64,000 nt of DNA from CAVXEH01 sp963805645 (GCA_963805645.1 CAWDVA010000006.1:340239-404238), one strand, 5' to 3'. Shown: positions 24,074-32,091, counted from the first letter of the stretch. The notes: generated from the letters alone by a model not told the origin. Made by a program: numbers and translations.

Positions 24074-25060
24074 CTACGCGGTCTTGCGCCGGCGGGCCGG
24101 CCGCTCCTCCTCTGCCGGGGCGGCCTTGCCGCCCTTCGCAGCCGGGGACCTGCCGCCTGACGACGATCGCGCGGCCGCCGCACGGGTGCGCTCGCCGGCC
24201 TTCTTCGATGTCTTCGCCTTCGCGGTCGACGTCCGCTTCGTGGCCGGCTTGTCCGGCGCCTCCGGTGCGGCGCGCCGGCCCTCGCGGGCTGCGGAAACGG
24301 ACGCCTCGAGTGCGGCCATCAGGTCCGCGATGCGCGTCGGCTCCGCGTGCGCCGCCGGCTGCGGGGCCTCGCCCGCGACCTTGGCCTCGATGACGCCCAT
24401 GAGCGCCTCGCGGTACTCGTCGTGGTACTCGTTCGGGTCGAACGCCCCGGTCATGCTGGCGACCAGCTGCTCTGCCATCTTCCGCTCGCTGGCCTTGATC
24501 TCGATGCTGTCCTCGGGGAGCGCGAGCTCGTCGAGGGACCGGATCTCGTCCGGCCAGTTGAGCGTGGTGAGCAGCATGGTGCTCGCGTAGGGGCTCAGCG
24601 CGGCGAGCTGCTCGCGGTCCTTGAGGACGATCTTGCAGATCGCGGTCTTGCCGCCATCGGCGAGGACGTCCTTGAGCAGGTAGAAGGCCTTTCGACCGAT
24701 CTCATCGGGCTCGAGGTAGTACTCCTGCTTGACGAAGCGCGCGGCGGACGCCTCTGCGTCGCCGGCCTCCACGAACTTCTCGATCTCGATGGCCCGCACC
24801 GTCTTGAGGGGAACCGACTCGAGGTCCTCCTCGCTGATGACGACGTACTGACCCTTGCTCCACTCGTAGCCGCGGACGGTGTCCGACCGCGGAATCACCT
24901 CGTCGTGGTACGGGCAGTAGATCTTCATCTGGATCCGGTTCAGGCAGCTGGCGTGGAGCAGGTTGAAGCCGATGCTCGTGCTCTCGGTCGCCAGATACAG
25001 CTTCACCGGGATGGTGACCAGCCCGAACTGGATCGCCCCCCGCCACATGGATCGCGCCAT
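24074..25060 (-). CDS. ku: Ku DNA-end-binding protein
   Basis: This 328-aa protein matches bacterial Ku throughout: RSMWRGAIQFGLVTIPVKLYLAT, CPYHDEVIP, GYEWSKGQYVVI, the ring-forming segment YYLEPDEIGRKAFYLLKDVL, and TMLLTTLNWPDEIR. The last ~70 residues are a Lys/Ala/Arg-rich tail like those that extend DNA binding in some bacterial Ku proteins. It binds double-strand ends and recruits a ligase for non-homologous end joining. A TATAGT -10 box lies at 25122-25127. The next gene is a ligase-like protein without the catalytic Lys, and a full ligase is 2.2 kb away. Confidence 0.93.
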   Translation of the reverse strand: MARSMWRGAIQFGLVTIPVKLYLATESTSIGFNLLHASCLNRIQMKIYCPYHDEVIPRSDTVRGYEWSKGQYVVISEEDLESVPLKTVRAIEIEKFVEAGDAEASAARFVKQEYYLEPDEIGRKAFYLLKDVLADGGKTAICKIVLKDREQLAALSPYASTMLLTTLNWPDEIRSLDELALPEDSIEIKASERKMAEQLVASMTGAFDPNEYHDEYREALMGVIEAKVAGEAPQPAAHAEPTRIADLMAALEASVSAAREGRRAAPEAPDKPATKRTSTAKAKTSKKAGERTRAAAARSSSGGRSPAAKGGKAAPAEEERPARRRKTA

Positions 25061-25121
25061 GGAACGCCTCACTTCGCTCACCGCGCCCTCGCAGTGCCCC
25101 GTGGGGACGGCGCGGGCGGTG

Positions 25122-25127
25122 ACTATA
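25122..25127 (-). promoter_or_regulatory. -10 box TATAGT for ku
   Basis: Minus-strand TATAGT places the transcript start near 25115, giving a leader of about 55 nt with a weak GTGAGG before the ATG at 25060. Confidence 0.5.
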
Positions 25128-25270
25128 CACCGGAGCACCAAGCGCGCCGATCCGCCGATCCGGACCCGGCCCGCCGTCGGCCGGCCCGCGCCAGCGGAAC
25201 GCCAGCGGTACGCCGGAGGTACCAGCCGCATGGGCCCATTCCGCCATTGCTGTGGGCGGTGCGCAGCCGC

Positions 25271-25276
25271 CACACT
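25271..25276 (+). promoter_or_regulatory. Possible -10 box CACACT
   Basis: CACACT ends 7 nt before the ATG at 25284, the same layout as the stronger leaderless promoters, but the first base departs from consensus. Confidence 0.35.
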
Positions 25277-25283
25277 CGAGTCC

Positions 25284-25715
25284 ATGACCACGTCTCCGTT
25301 GTCCGTCGCACAGCCAGCGGCCCAGGCCTCCGCCGAGGAGTCCCTGCGCGCCTACGTCCTGGAGGACGATCCCGACATCGCCGCCCTCGAGGCGGACCTG
25401 CTCCGCGAGCTCGGGTACAGCGTGGTCACCTGCTCGCGAATCGTGGAGCTCGGCGACCTGATGGCCGTCGCGCTGCCGCACGTGCTCGTGGTCGACGTCA
25501 TGCTTCCCGACGGCGACGGGGGCGACATCGCCGAGCTCCTCAGGAACACGTGGCCCGGCATTCCGGCCATCTTCGTCAGCGCCGCTTCACGCAGCCGCCT
25601 CACCGAGCTCGAGCCTCTGGGACCCGTCGTCGCCAAGCCCTTCGATATCGATGAGTTCCGCGACGCCGTGCTGGCCGCCATCGAGGCGCCATCGGATCGC
25701 TGGGCCTCGCGCTGA
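25284..25715 (+). CDS. Single-domain response regulator
   Basis: This 143-aa protein is a lone receiver domain after a ~20-residue Ala/Ser-rich leader. The acidic pair is in LEDDPDI (about D28-D29), the phospho-acceptor Asp is D71 in LVVDVMLPDGDG, and the conserved Lys is K118 in VVAKPF. With no output domain it likely acts through protein contacts. There is no kinase next to it. It is followed 10 nt later by a NERD-like membrane protein and is divergent from ku. Confidence 0.85.
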   Translation: MTTSPLSVAQPAAQASAEESLRAYVLEDDPDIAALEADLLRELGYSVVTCSRIVELGDLMAVALPHVLVVDVMLPDGDGGDIAELLRNTWPGIPAIFVSAASRSRLTELEPLGPVVAKPFDIDEFRDAVLAAIEAPSDRWASR

Positions 25716-25725
25716 TCGAGACCTG

Positions 25726-26499
25726 GTGCCGCCCGTGCGCGTGATCCGGCTCGCCGACACGAGGACGAGCCGCCGCGGCCCGGTCCTCCTGGCAGGCCTG
25801 ATGCTGGCCGTCGGCGCGGTCTCGTCCGTGCTTGCCATCGCCGCGCCGGCGCGTCGCCCCGAGGCGACCGCCCTGCTGGCCATCGTGGCTGCCCTGGCGC
25901 TCGGGATCGGGGCGGGCATGCTCGGCCAGCTGCTCCGAACGCGCCGCAACGCGGCACCCGAGGATATCGTCCGGCTCCTCTCCGGGGCCCTCGACGATGC
26001 CTACCTGCTGCTGGTCAGCCCGCGCCTGCCGGGGGTACCCGCCGAGGTCGAGGCCCTGCTGGTCGGACCTCCGGGCGTCCGAGCGGTGATCGCGCGGCGC
26101 TGGCACGGTCGCTATCGCGTTCGCGGCCACGGCTGGGAGTTCGATGCTCGCGGCCACCGGGGCTGGATCCCCTGCATCACCAATCCAACCTTCGAGGGCA
26201 CGGCGGCGCGCAACGCGGTCGCGACCTGGGCGCGCGGAGCCGGCTTCGAGAACCTGCCCATCGAGCTCGCGGTGGCCTTTCCCGACCGGCACAGCCGGCT
26301 GGTGCTGGAGGAGCCGGACACCGAGGTCATCACCACCGACAACGTGCCGTGGTGGGCGAACGGCATGGGACAGGTTCAGCGGCTCAACGCCGAGCGGGTG
26401 ATTGCCTTCGCCGAATCGGTGATCGAAACCTCGCGCAGGTCCGGCGATGGCGGACCCATGCCGGCCAATCACCGCAGCCTCACGCACCGCGCCGGCTGA
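25726..26499 (+). CDS. Membrane protein with NERD-like domain, apparently degenerate
   Basis: This ~257-aa protein starts with two hydrophobic segments (RGPVLLAGLMLAVGAVSSVLAI and LLAIVAALALGIGAGMLG). The remainder resembles the nuclease-related NERD fold: EVEALLVGPPGVRAVIARRWHGRYRVRG, the large linker EGTAARNAVATWAR, and IELAVAFPDRHSRL plus a late VITTDNVPWW. In typical NERD the first strand ends in an Asp and the next carries ExK; here ARR stands at the ExK position, so nuclease activity is doubtful. GTG codons at 25726, 25735 and 25741 are alternative starts. Confidence 0.5.
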   Translation: MPPVRVIRLADTRTSRRGPVLLAGLMLAVGAVSSVLAIAAPARRPEATALLAIVAALALGIGAGMLGQLLRTRRNAAPEDIVRLLSGALDDAYLLLVSPRLPGVPAEVEALLVGPPGVRAVIARRWHGRYRVRGHGWEFDARGHRGWIPCITNPTFEGTAARNAVATWARGAGFENLPIELAVAFPDRHSRLVLEEPDTEVITTDNVPWWANGMGQVQRLNAERVIAFAESVIETSRRSGDGGPMPANHRSLTHRAG

Positions 26500-26509
26500 C
26501 CGCCGCACG

Positions 26510-27169
26510 CTACGTCTCGGGCGCTCCCGGTTCCTCACGGCCGCTCCGCGCGTCTCTCGCGTCTCGCGCGTCCCGCGCGTCTCGCGCGGCGAGCCAGTCC
26601 TTGGCGGTGCGCTCGTCGAGGACCTCCGCCAGGAGCTCGTCGGGGCGCTCGTCATCGGCCACCAGGAGGACGTGGGCCAGGCGGCGCTGGACCGCCACGG
26701 CCTCCACCGATCGCTCGACCTCGGGGTGGGGGGCGGAGCGGATCGCGGCATCGGTCATCGTCACGAAGCGGTCGGCGGCGTTGAGCAGACCGTCGGCGGG
26801 GCGGCTGCCCTGGGGAACGTGGATGGTGCCCGTGACGCGGAACGGGGGAATCCCGATCTGGGCCTTGACGGCCCGCTTGGGGATGCGCATCTCCGCGCGT
26901 GGAGTGCCCGCGGTGGCCGCCACGCAGAGCAGGACCTCATCGAGCGCGATGTGGACCTGGCGGGCACCCAGGGTCGCGCTCGGATCGGCGAACTCAGAGA
27001 TCGTGGCCTGCTCCACCAGCAGGTGCGTGCTCGTCACCTGGTTGAGGATGTCGCCCACCCGGTTGAACCGGGTGGCCATGGTCCCCGTCACGCGGTACGC
27101 GGCGGTGTACAGGTCGAGGGTGACCTGGCTGAGTCCCTCGCTGAACGGGTCGGCAGCGAACGCGTCCAT
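26510..27169 (-). CDS. Conserved-looking hypothetical protein with Arg-Asp-Ala repeat tail
   Basis: This 219-aa soluble protein is not recognised. Residues 1-175 are well structured, including VTGTMATRFNRVGDILNQVTSTHLLVEQATISEF and LDEVLLCVAATAGTPRAEMRIPKRAVKAQIGIPPFRVTGTIHVPQG, which looks beta-rich. The C-terminus is a reiterated R-D-A tripeptide (four copies) encoded by a 9-bp tandem repeat, then a Gly/Glu/Pro end. A TAGCAT box 9 nt before the ATG supports the start. It lies downstream of the ATP-dependent ligase on the same strand but has its own promoter. Confidence 0.65.
   Translation of the reverse strand: MDAFAADPFSEGLSQVTLDLYTAAYRVTGTMATRFNRVGDILNQVTSTHLLVEQATISEFADPSATLGARQVHIALDEVLLCVAATAGTPRAEMRIPKRAVKAQIGIPPFRVTGTIHVPQGSRPADGLLNAADRFVTMTDAAIRSAPHPEVERSVEAVAVQRRLAHVLLVADDERPDELLAEVLDERTAKDWLAARDARDARDARDARSGREEPGAPET
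26548..26583 (-). repeat. Four tandem 9-bp units encoding R-D-A
   Basis: Units of GCGCGTCTC (plus-strand reading), the second and third each with one change, sit in frame inside the C-terminus of the 219-aa gene. Copy number could vary by slippage without frameshift. Confidence 0.75.
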
Positions 27170-27178
27170 GGTTCGCCG

Positions 27179-27184
27179 ATGCTA
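27179..27184 (-). promoter_or_regulatory. -10 box TAGCAT, leaderless-type
   Basis: Minus-strand TAGCAT ends 9 nt before the ATG at 27169. Confidence 0.5.
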
Positions 27185-27225
27185 GCAGGCCCGACAGCGC
27201 CCCCGGCACCGATCCGGGCGCTCCC

Positions 27226-28977
27226 TCAGGATCGGACCGCTCCGTGGCGCCCGGTGGTGATCCGCTCCGTCTCTCCGCCCGCGCCCGTGGCGAGGAGGAT
27301 GCGCCCCGATGCCTGCTCGGCGAAGAGCCGCTCGACCGCCGCCAGGTCGTCCACCTGGTCCGGGCGCTTGTCGGTGCGGATGCGCACGATCCGGGGGAAG
27401 CGCAGGGCGAAGCCGGACCGATGGCGGCTCGACCGCATGATCCGGTCGAACGCGATCTCCACGACGACCCGGGGGACCACGCTGCGGTAGCGGCCGTGGT
27501 CGCGGACCGTGCTGGCCTGGAAGTACTCGGTCATCTGCGCGATCTCGGCATCGGTGAGGCCGGTGTAGGCCTTCCCGATGGTGAGGAGCGACTCCCCGTC
27601 GTGACCGCGCACCGCGAACGTGTAGTCGGAGAGGACCCCGCGCCGCTTGCCGTGGCCCCACTCCACGCCGACCACCACGCAGTCCAGGGTGGCGAGCGCC
27701 CGCTTGAGCTTGAGCCATCCCAGGCCGCGGCGTCCCGGCTGGTAGGCCGATGCCGGGTCCTTGATCATGAGCCCCTCGTTGTGCCGTTCGCGAGCCTCGT
27801 CGAACGCGGCATCCACTGCGGCGGCTCCCAGCACGGTGGCCAGGTGCGAGTAGAGGATCCCGCCGCCGCTTCGCTCGGGAAGGCGCAGCGCCTCGAGGGC
27901 GGCGCGCCGGTCGCGCAGCGGCTCGTCGAGGCGGTCCGTGCCGTCGAGGTGCAGCAGGTCGAAGGCCACGAGGACGACCGGAACCTGCGCGACCAGGTCC
28001 GGGGCGGGATCCACCCGGCCCAGGCGGGCCTGGAGCGACGCGAAGTCCAGCACGGTCCCCTCGCGGAACGGGACCAGCTCCCCGTCGACCACGAGGCGGT
28101 GGTCCAGGCCCCGGGCCGCAGCCGCGACCTCCGGGAAGGAGACGGTGACGTCGTTGAGGTCTCGGCTGAAGAGCCGCGGGCCGTCCGTCCCGGGGCCCAG
28201 GTGCAGCTGACAGCGGATGCCGTCGTACTTGTCCTCGATCCACGCCTCCTCGCCCACCCGGCGCACGACCTCGTCGGCGTCGGCCACCGGCGTGGCGAGC
28301 ATGAAGCGAATCGGCCGGCCCAGGTGCAGGGCCGCCGTGTCGAGCCGATCCGCCCGCGCCAGGGCCGCCGCCTCGCCGGGCTCCGCGACGAGCATCAGCG
28401 CGCGACGCACCGCGTCGAGCGGCCGGTCGAACGCGGCCGCGATCGCCTCCTCCAGCAGACCTTCCCGCAGGCCGATCCGCAGCTCGCGTGCCGCGATGCG
28501 GGCGAGGTAACGCGACTCCCCGGGCGCCGCGCGTGCGAAGAGCCCGCCCATCAGCGCCGTCCGCGCCTCGGTGCCGGCCGCGGCGGCCATGCCGCGGAAG
28601 GCCGCGTCCACGTCCGCCAGCGTCAGCGGCACGATCTGCCGCGTGGCGTTTCCCTCGAGCAGCTCCGCAGCGGCGTCTCCCGGATCGGAGTGGCGCAGGT
28701 AGGCGGCGCCCAGCGCCTCATCGTCCGCCCCGCTTGCCGACTGCAGCGCCCCGGACAGCTGGACCCAGCCCAGCCCCAGCCTGTCGGCCAGCCCGGCCAG
28801 CGGGCGACCCGCGAAGAACGTCGCCGCGCGCGGCACGTCCGTCTCCGGAAGATCCCGCAGGTACGTGGCGAGCAGATCGCGCTTGCCCAGCTTCGAGGTC
28901 GTGCCGGCGATGCCATCCGCGGTTTCGGCGAACGCGGCGAAGGCTGACGAGGTCGCCCGTCGGGCGATGGAGGGCAT
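27226..28977 (-). CDS. ATP-dependent DNA ligase
   Basis: This 583-aa protein has the full three-domain ligase plan. An N-terminal helical DNA-binding domain (to ~220) precedes the adenylation domain with motif I EDKYDGIR (catalytic K250), motif III LVVDGELV, motif IIIa VVLVAFDLLHLDG and motif IV NEGLMIKDP, then motif V WLKLKR and an OB fold ending in TDKRPDQVDD. Size and order match the archaeal/LigB-like class rather than LigD, as there is no polymerase or phosphoesterase domain. It can seal nicks with ATP. With ku 2.2 kb away it may be the sealing enzyme for end joining. TAGACT lies 6 nt before the ATG. Confidence 0.9.
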   Translation of the reverse strand: MPSIARRATSSAFAAFAETADGIAGTTSKLGKRDLLATYLRDLPETDVPRAATFFAGRPLAGLADRLGLGWVQLSGALQSASGADDEALGAAYLRHSDPGDAAAELLEGNATRQIVPLTLADVDAAFRGMAAAAGTEARTALMGGLFARAAPGESRYLARIAARELRIGLREGLLEEAIAAAFDRPLDAVRRALMLVAEPGEAAALARADRLDTAALHLGRPIRFMLATPVADADEVVRRVGEEAWIEDKYDGIRCQLHLGPGTDGPRLFSRDLNDVTVSFPEVAAAARGLDHRLVVDGELVPFREGTVLDFASLQARLGRVDPAPDLVAQVPVVLVAFDLLHLDGTDRLDEPLRDRRAALEALRLPERSGGGILYSHLATVLGAAAVDAAFDEARERHNEGLMIKDPASAYQPGRRGLGWLKLKRALATLDCVVVGVEWGHGKRRGVLSDYTFAVRGHDGESLLTIGKAYTGLTDAEIAQMTEYFQASTVRDHGRYRSVVPRVVVEIAFDRIMRSSRHRSGFALRFPRIVRIRTDKRPDQVDDLAAVERLFAEQASGRILLATGAGGETERITTGRHGAVRS

Positions 28978-28983
28978 CGGCCG

Positions 28984-28989
28984 AGTCTA
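28984..28989 (-). promoter_or_regulatory. -10 box TAGACT, leaderless-type
   Basis: Minus-strand TAGACT ends exactly 6 nt before the ligase ATG, placing the predicted +1 at the A of ATG. Confidence 0.55.
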
Positions 28990-29077
28990 CCCGGCCGGTG
29001 CGCCAGGCCCCGTCAGGGATTCGGGGCAGCTCCGCGACGTATTGACGGCCGCCATCGGTCCATGCACCCTTCGCGCC

Positions 29078-29680
29078 ATGTTCCCGTGGCAGAAGAAGAC
29101 CAGCGACCCCGAGATCCTCAAGCGAATCCCGCCGGGCCAGGTCCTCACCGAGAAGTTCCCGGTCCTCCACTTCGGCCGCACCCCGGAGTACCCGGACCTG
29201 GGCGGCTGGGACTTCCGCGTCTTCGGTGAGGTGGAGACCCCGTTCCGGCTGACCTGGGCCGAGTTCCGCGCGCAGCCGGTCACGCAGGTCACCCTGGACA
29301 TCCACTGCGTGACCCGCTGGTCGAAGCTCGACACCACCTGGGAGGGGGTGCCCTTCACGCACATCGCGGAGGTAGCCCAGCCACGGGCGAACGCCCGTTT
29401 CGTCATCTTCCACGCGGAATCCGGCTACACCGCCAACGTGCCGCTGGAGGTCGCCATGCAGCCGGACTGCCTGCTGGCCTGGCACTTCGCCGGCGAGCCG
29501 CTCGAACCGGACCACGGCTACCCCCTCCGCGCGATCGTGCCCGGGAAGTACTTCTGGAAGAGCGCGAAGTGGCTGCGCGGAATCGAGTTCGCCGCGGAGG
29601 ACCGCCTGGGCTTCTGGGAGCGCAACGGTTACAGCAACAGCGCCGATCCCTGGAAGGAAGAGCGGTACGCCGACTTCTGA
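29078..29680 (+). CDS. Sulfite-oxidase-like molybdopterin oxidoreductase (catalytic domain only)
   Basis: This 200-aa protein corresponds to the Mo-cofactor domain of the sulfite oxidase family. The Mo-ligating Cys is C77 in DIHCVTRWS, and HAESGYTANVPLEVAM and GYPLRAIVPGKYFWKSAKWLRGIEF are conserved cofactor-contact strands. It lacks the heme and dimerisation domains of classical sulfite oxidase, and no Tat signal is seen, so it is likely cytoplasmic and similar to small YedY-like proteins. Substrate unknown. It is divergent from the ligase gene. Confidence 0.86.
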   Translation: MFPWQKKTSDPEILKRIPPGQVLTEKFPVLHFGRTPEYPDLGGWDFRVFGEVETPFRLTWAEFRAQPVTQVTLDIHCVTRWSKLDTTWEGVPFTHIAEVAQPRANARFVIFHAESGYTANVPLEVAMQPDCLLAWHFAGEPLEPDHGYPLRAIVPGKYFWKSAKWLRGIEFAAEDRLGFWERNGYSNSADPWKEERYADF

Positions 29681-29727
29681 CCGGCCCGGACCGATGGCGG
29701 CCCAACGGCGTCCGGTCGCGCGGCCGC

Positions 29728-29733
29728 TAGAAT
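29728..29733 (+). promoter_or_regulatory. -10 box TAGAAT, leaderless-type
   Basis: TAGAAT ends 10 nt before the ATG at 29744. Confidence 0.55.
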
Positions 29734-29743
29734 CGCCCAGCAC

Positions 29744-30055
29744 ATGCATCCGTTCGTCCGCTACCTGGTGATCGGGGTGGTGGCGATGATCGTCACCGGC
29801 GCCCTCATCGCCGTCGGCCTGCTCGGCCGCAACACCCAGGCGTCCGTCTGGTCGCTGCTCGCCGCCGGCCTCATCGCCATGATCGCCGGGGGGCTCGTGT
29901 TCGCGGAGTCCTGGATCTGGTCACAGCGATCCTGGCGCAGCGGGTACGCAGGGCGCTCCGCGGCGATCGCCGTGGTCGGGGGGCTGGCGATCATGATCGC
30001 GGCCGGCGCCCTGGCGGCCACGATCATCCTGCTGCTCACCTTCGGGTTGGGCTGA
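29744..30055 (+). CDS. Small membrane protein, three predicted helices
   Basis: This 103-aa protein consists of three hydrophobic helices (YLVIGVVAMIVTGALIAVGL, WSLLAAGLIAMIAGGLVFA, and AAIAVVGGLAIMIAAGALAA) with short polar connectors such as WSQRSWRSGYAGRS. I do not recognise the family. It lies alone between the molybdopterin protein and tRNA-Glu and has its own TAGAAT promoter box. Confidence 0.62.
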   Translation: MHPFVRYLVIGVVAMIVTGALIAVGLLGRNTQASVWSLLAAGLIAMIAGGLVFAESWIWSQRSWRSGYAGRSAAIAVVGGLAIMIAAGALAATIILLLTFGLG

Positions 30056-30061
30056 GCGGGG

Positions 30062-30067
30062 TACGAT
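30062..30067 (+). promoter_or_regulatory. -10 box TACGAT upstream of tRNA-Glu
   Basis: TACGAT lies 45 nt before the mature 5' end, consistent with a short trimmed leader. Confidence 0.4.
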
Positions 30068-30112
30068 CTAGGCGCGAGTCGGGCAGCCGCCCAAGCCCGG
30101 CTCGCACGCGGC

Positions 30113-30189
30113 GCCCCCATCGTCTAGAGGCCTAGGACGCCACCCTTTCAAGGTGGAGATCACCGGTTCGAATCCGGTTGGGGGTACCA
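30113..30189 (+). tRNA. tRNA-Glu (TTC)
   Basis: The acceptor arms GCCCCCA/TGGGGGT pair perfectly, the anticodon stem is CCACC/GGTGG with loop CTTTCAA (anticodon TTC at 30147-30149), and the T loop GGTTCGAATCC is canonical. The 3' CCA is encoded. Confidence 0.95.
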
Positions 30190-30308
30190 CCCCTCTCAGG
30201 CACCCTCGTTCCGCGTGCCCCCGCCTCCCCTCGCCTGGCGAACGGCGGGCATGAACTGCCAGCAGTGGTCCGCTTGGTGAGGGCTGGGCGCAACCGCCCG
30301 CGCGCGGG

Positions 30309-30488
30309 CTAGATGTGGTTGATCTCGACCCGGTCGCCGCAGTTGGGGCAGGTGAGGATGAGGAGCTTGGGATCGTCGGGGAGCGGGCGCCACGAGGTCA
30401 CGTAGCTCTCGTTCAGCCGCTCGCCGCAGTGCGGGCACTCCGAGCCGATCTCCAGCCACTGGTCGCGCGGGACGTTCTGCCGGCCCAT
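30309..30488 (-). CDS. Small zinc-ribbon protein
   Basis: This 59-aa protein has two CxxC knuckles, ECPHCGE near residues 17-23 and TCPNCGD near 46-52, separated by about 30 residues, as in single zinc ribbons. No other domain is present. Its ATG overlaps the upstream gene's TGA by one base (TGATG), so the two are coupled. Possible roles are nucleic-acid or protein binding; none can be assigned. Confidence 0.65.
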   Translation of the reverse strand: MGRQNVPRDQWLEIGSECPHCGERLNESYVTSWRPLPDDPKLLILTCPNCGDRVEINHI

Positions 30489-31006
30489 CAGGCGGGGTCC
30501 TGCGACCCGGCGTCCTGCACGGCGCTGGCGCCGCCCGTCGCGGTCCCCACCGGGCGCTCCACCGGCGCCGGCGCGCGCCGTGCGGGCGGTGGCGGCGGCT
30601 CCCAGCCGGCCTTGCGCTGCGGCGCGACCGCGCCCTCTGCCTCGGCGATGGCAGCTCGAGTCTCTTCGTGGCGGGCGTCCCTGGCGAGCAGCGGGTAGGC
30701 CCGGGCCGCGTACCCCGGCCACAGGCCCACGCTGCCGTCGCGGATCATGACCATGGTCCTGGTGTAGGTGCCCGTGACGTCGCCCGTCGAGCGATCCAGC
30801 ACCTCGTACGTGTGCCCGGTCACCTCGCGCAGGGCATCGGGCAGGGCCTCAACCAGGTAGGCCGGGTCGGGGTCGCGACCCAGGGCGATGTCGAGGGCGG
30901 CGAGCACCTGCTCGTCGGTCAGGCCGCGCGGCAGCGGCCGGCTGATGTACGCCATGCGCGGGTCGCGGCTGGGACCCTTGAGGGTGCGGACCAGGGACTT
31001 GAACAT
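30488..31006 (-). CDS. Hypothetical protein with proline-rich C-terminus
   Basis: This 172-aa protein begins MFKSLVRTLKGPSRDPRMAYISRPLPRG. It contains a helical stretch LTDEQVLAALDIALGRDPDPAYLVEALPDALREVTGH and a short beta region VLDRSTGDVTGTYTRTMVMIRDGSVGLWPG; the end is Pro/Ala/Gly-rich and probably disordered. No family is recognised. TACAAT ends 9 nt before the ATG at 31006, which decides this start over one 10 codons earlier. It is coupled to the zinc-ribbon gene. Confidence 0.6.
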   Translation of the reverse strand: MFKSLVRTLKGPSRDPRMAYISRPLPRGLTDEQVLAALDIALGRDPDPAYLVEALPDALREVTGHTYEVLDRSTGDVTGTYTRTMVMIRDGSVGLWPGYAARAYPLLARDARHEETRAAIAEAEGAVAPQRKAGWEPPPPPARRAPAPVERPVGTATGGASAVQDAGSQDPA

Positions 31007-31015
31007 CGGGAGCCG

Positions 31016-31021
31016 ATTGTA
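31016..31021 (-). promoter_or_regulatory. -10 box TACAAT, leaderless-type
   Basis: Minus-strand TACAAT ends 9 nt before the ATG at 31006. Confidence 0.55.
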
Positions 31022-31097
31022 GCGTCGCCCGGGCATCGATGGGCGGCGGCGTCCGTGCCGCCCGGGACGGCGAACGGACCCCGGCGGCGGGCCGGTC

Positions 31098-31103
31098 TAT
31101 ACT
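31098..31103 (+). promoter_or_regulatory. -10 box TATACT for galU
   Basis: TATACT puts the transcript start near 31110, giving a leader of about 100 nt that carries AAGGAGA before the GTG at 31212. Confidence 0.5.
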
Positions 31104-31211
31104 TGACGGCCCGTGAGGATCCCCCGGATCGTCCCCGTGCATCGGCGCTGGCTGGCCCGCGTCCCGGGGTGCCGTCCCGCGAGCTGAGCAGCAAGGAGAC
31201 AGCCCTTCATC

Positions 31212-32084
31212 GTGCGCGTACGAAAAGCCGTCCTGCCCGCAGCGGGCTTCGGCACCCGCTTCCTCCCGGCCTCCAAGGCGATCCCCAAGGAGATGATGCC
31301 CCTGGTGGATCTCCCGATCATCCAGTACGCCGTCGAGGAGGCGGTTGCGTCCGGGATCGAGCAGATCATCATCGTGATCGCCACCGGACGAAGCGCCATC
31401 GAGGACCACTTCGACTCCAACCCGATCCTCGAGCGCTGGCTCGAGGATCGCGGCGACATCGAGATGCTGCGCGCCGTGCGCCACATCAGCGAGATCGGCA
31501 CCATTGCCTTCGTCCACCAGAAGGAGCAGCTGGGCCTGGGCCACGCCGTCCTGATGGCCAAGGAGCTGGTGGGCGACGAGCCGTTTGCCGTCCTCCTTTC
31601 CGATGACGTCATGCTCAATCCCGGCGGCCCGCCGGTCACCGCGCAGCTGATCGACACCTACTACGCCCACCGTGGCTCGGTGCTCGCCGTCCAGCGCGTG
31701 GCGCCGGCCGAGGTGAGCCGCTACGGGATCGCCGCGCCGCGGCATGAGGAAGGGGCGCTGATCGAGATCGAGGACCTCGTGGAGAAGCCCCCCGTTGGCG
31801 AGGCCCCCTCGGACCTGGCTGTCCTGGGCCGCTACGTCCTCTCCCCCAAGATCTTCGACGTGCTGGAGACCACGCCGCGCGGGGCGGGCGGCGAGATCCA
31901 GCTCACCGATGCCATCCGCGCCCTGAGCCACGAGCAGCCCGTGTTCGGCTTCCAGTTCGCCGGAGAGCGGCACGATGCGGGCACGCGGCTGGGGTGGCTG
32001 AAGGCCACCATCGCGCTCGCACTGCAGTCGGAGGACGCTGACGAGGTGCGCTCCTTCGTCCGGGGCCTCGACCTGCGAGACTAG
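31212..32084 (+). CDS. galU: UTP-glucose-1-phosphate uridylyltransferase
   Basis: This 290-aa protein has the GalU N-terminus AVLPAAGFGTRFLPASKAIPKEMMPLVD (nucleotide-binding loop and catalytic Lys), plus VLLSDDVML and the later EKPP and GRYVLSP segments. Length is typical. It makes UDP-glucose for cell-surface glycans and matches the O-antigen-ligase and glycosyltransferase genes of the window in theme. The GTG start at 31212 has AAGGAGA about 12 nt upstream. The Ser/Thr kinase gene follows 60 nt downstream but has its own -10 box. Confidence 0.93.
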   Translation: MRVRKAVLPAAGFGTRFLPASKAIPKEMMPLVDLPIIQYAVEEAVASGIEQIIIVIATGRSAIEDHFDSNPILERWLEDRGDIEMLRAVRHISEIGTIAFVHQKEQLGLGHAVLMAKELVGDEPFAVLLSDDVMLNPGGPPVTAQLIDTYYAHRGSVLAVQRVAPAEVSRYGIAAPRHEEGALIEIEDLVEKPPVGEAPSDLAVLGRYVLSPKIFDVLETTPRGAGGEIQLTDAIRALSHEQPVFGFQFAGERHDAGTRLGWLKATIALALQSEDADEVRSFVRGLDLRD

Positions 32085-32091
32085 AAACCGA

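Noticed and set aside
26540..26600. CRISPR-like repeat
   Set aside because: Units are 9 bp, contiguous and in coding frame; there are no spacers.
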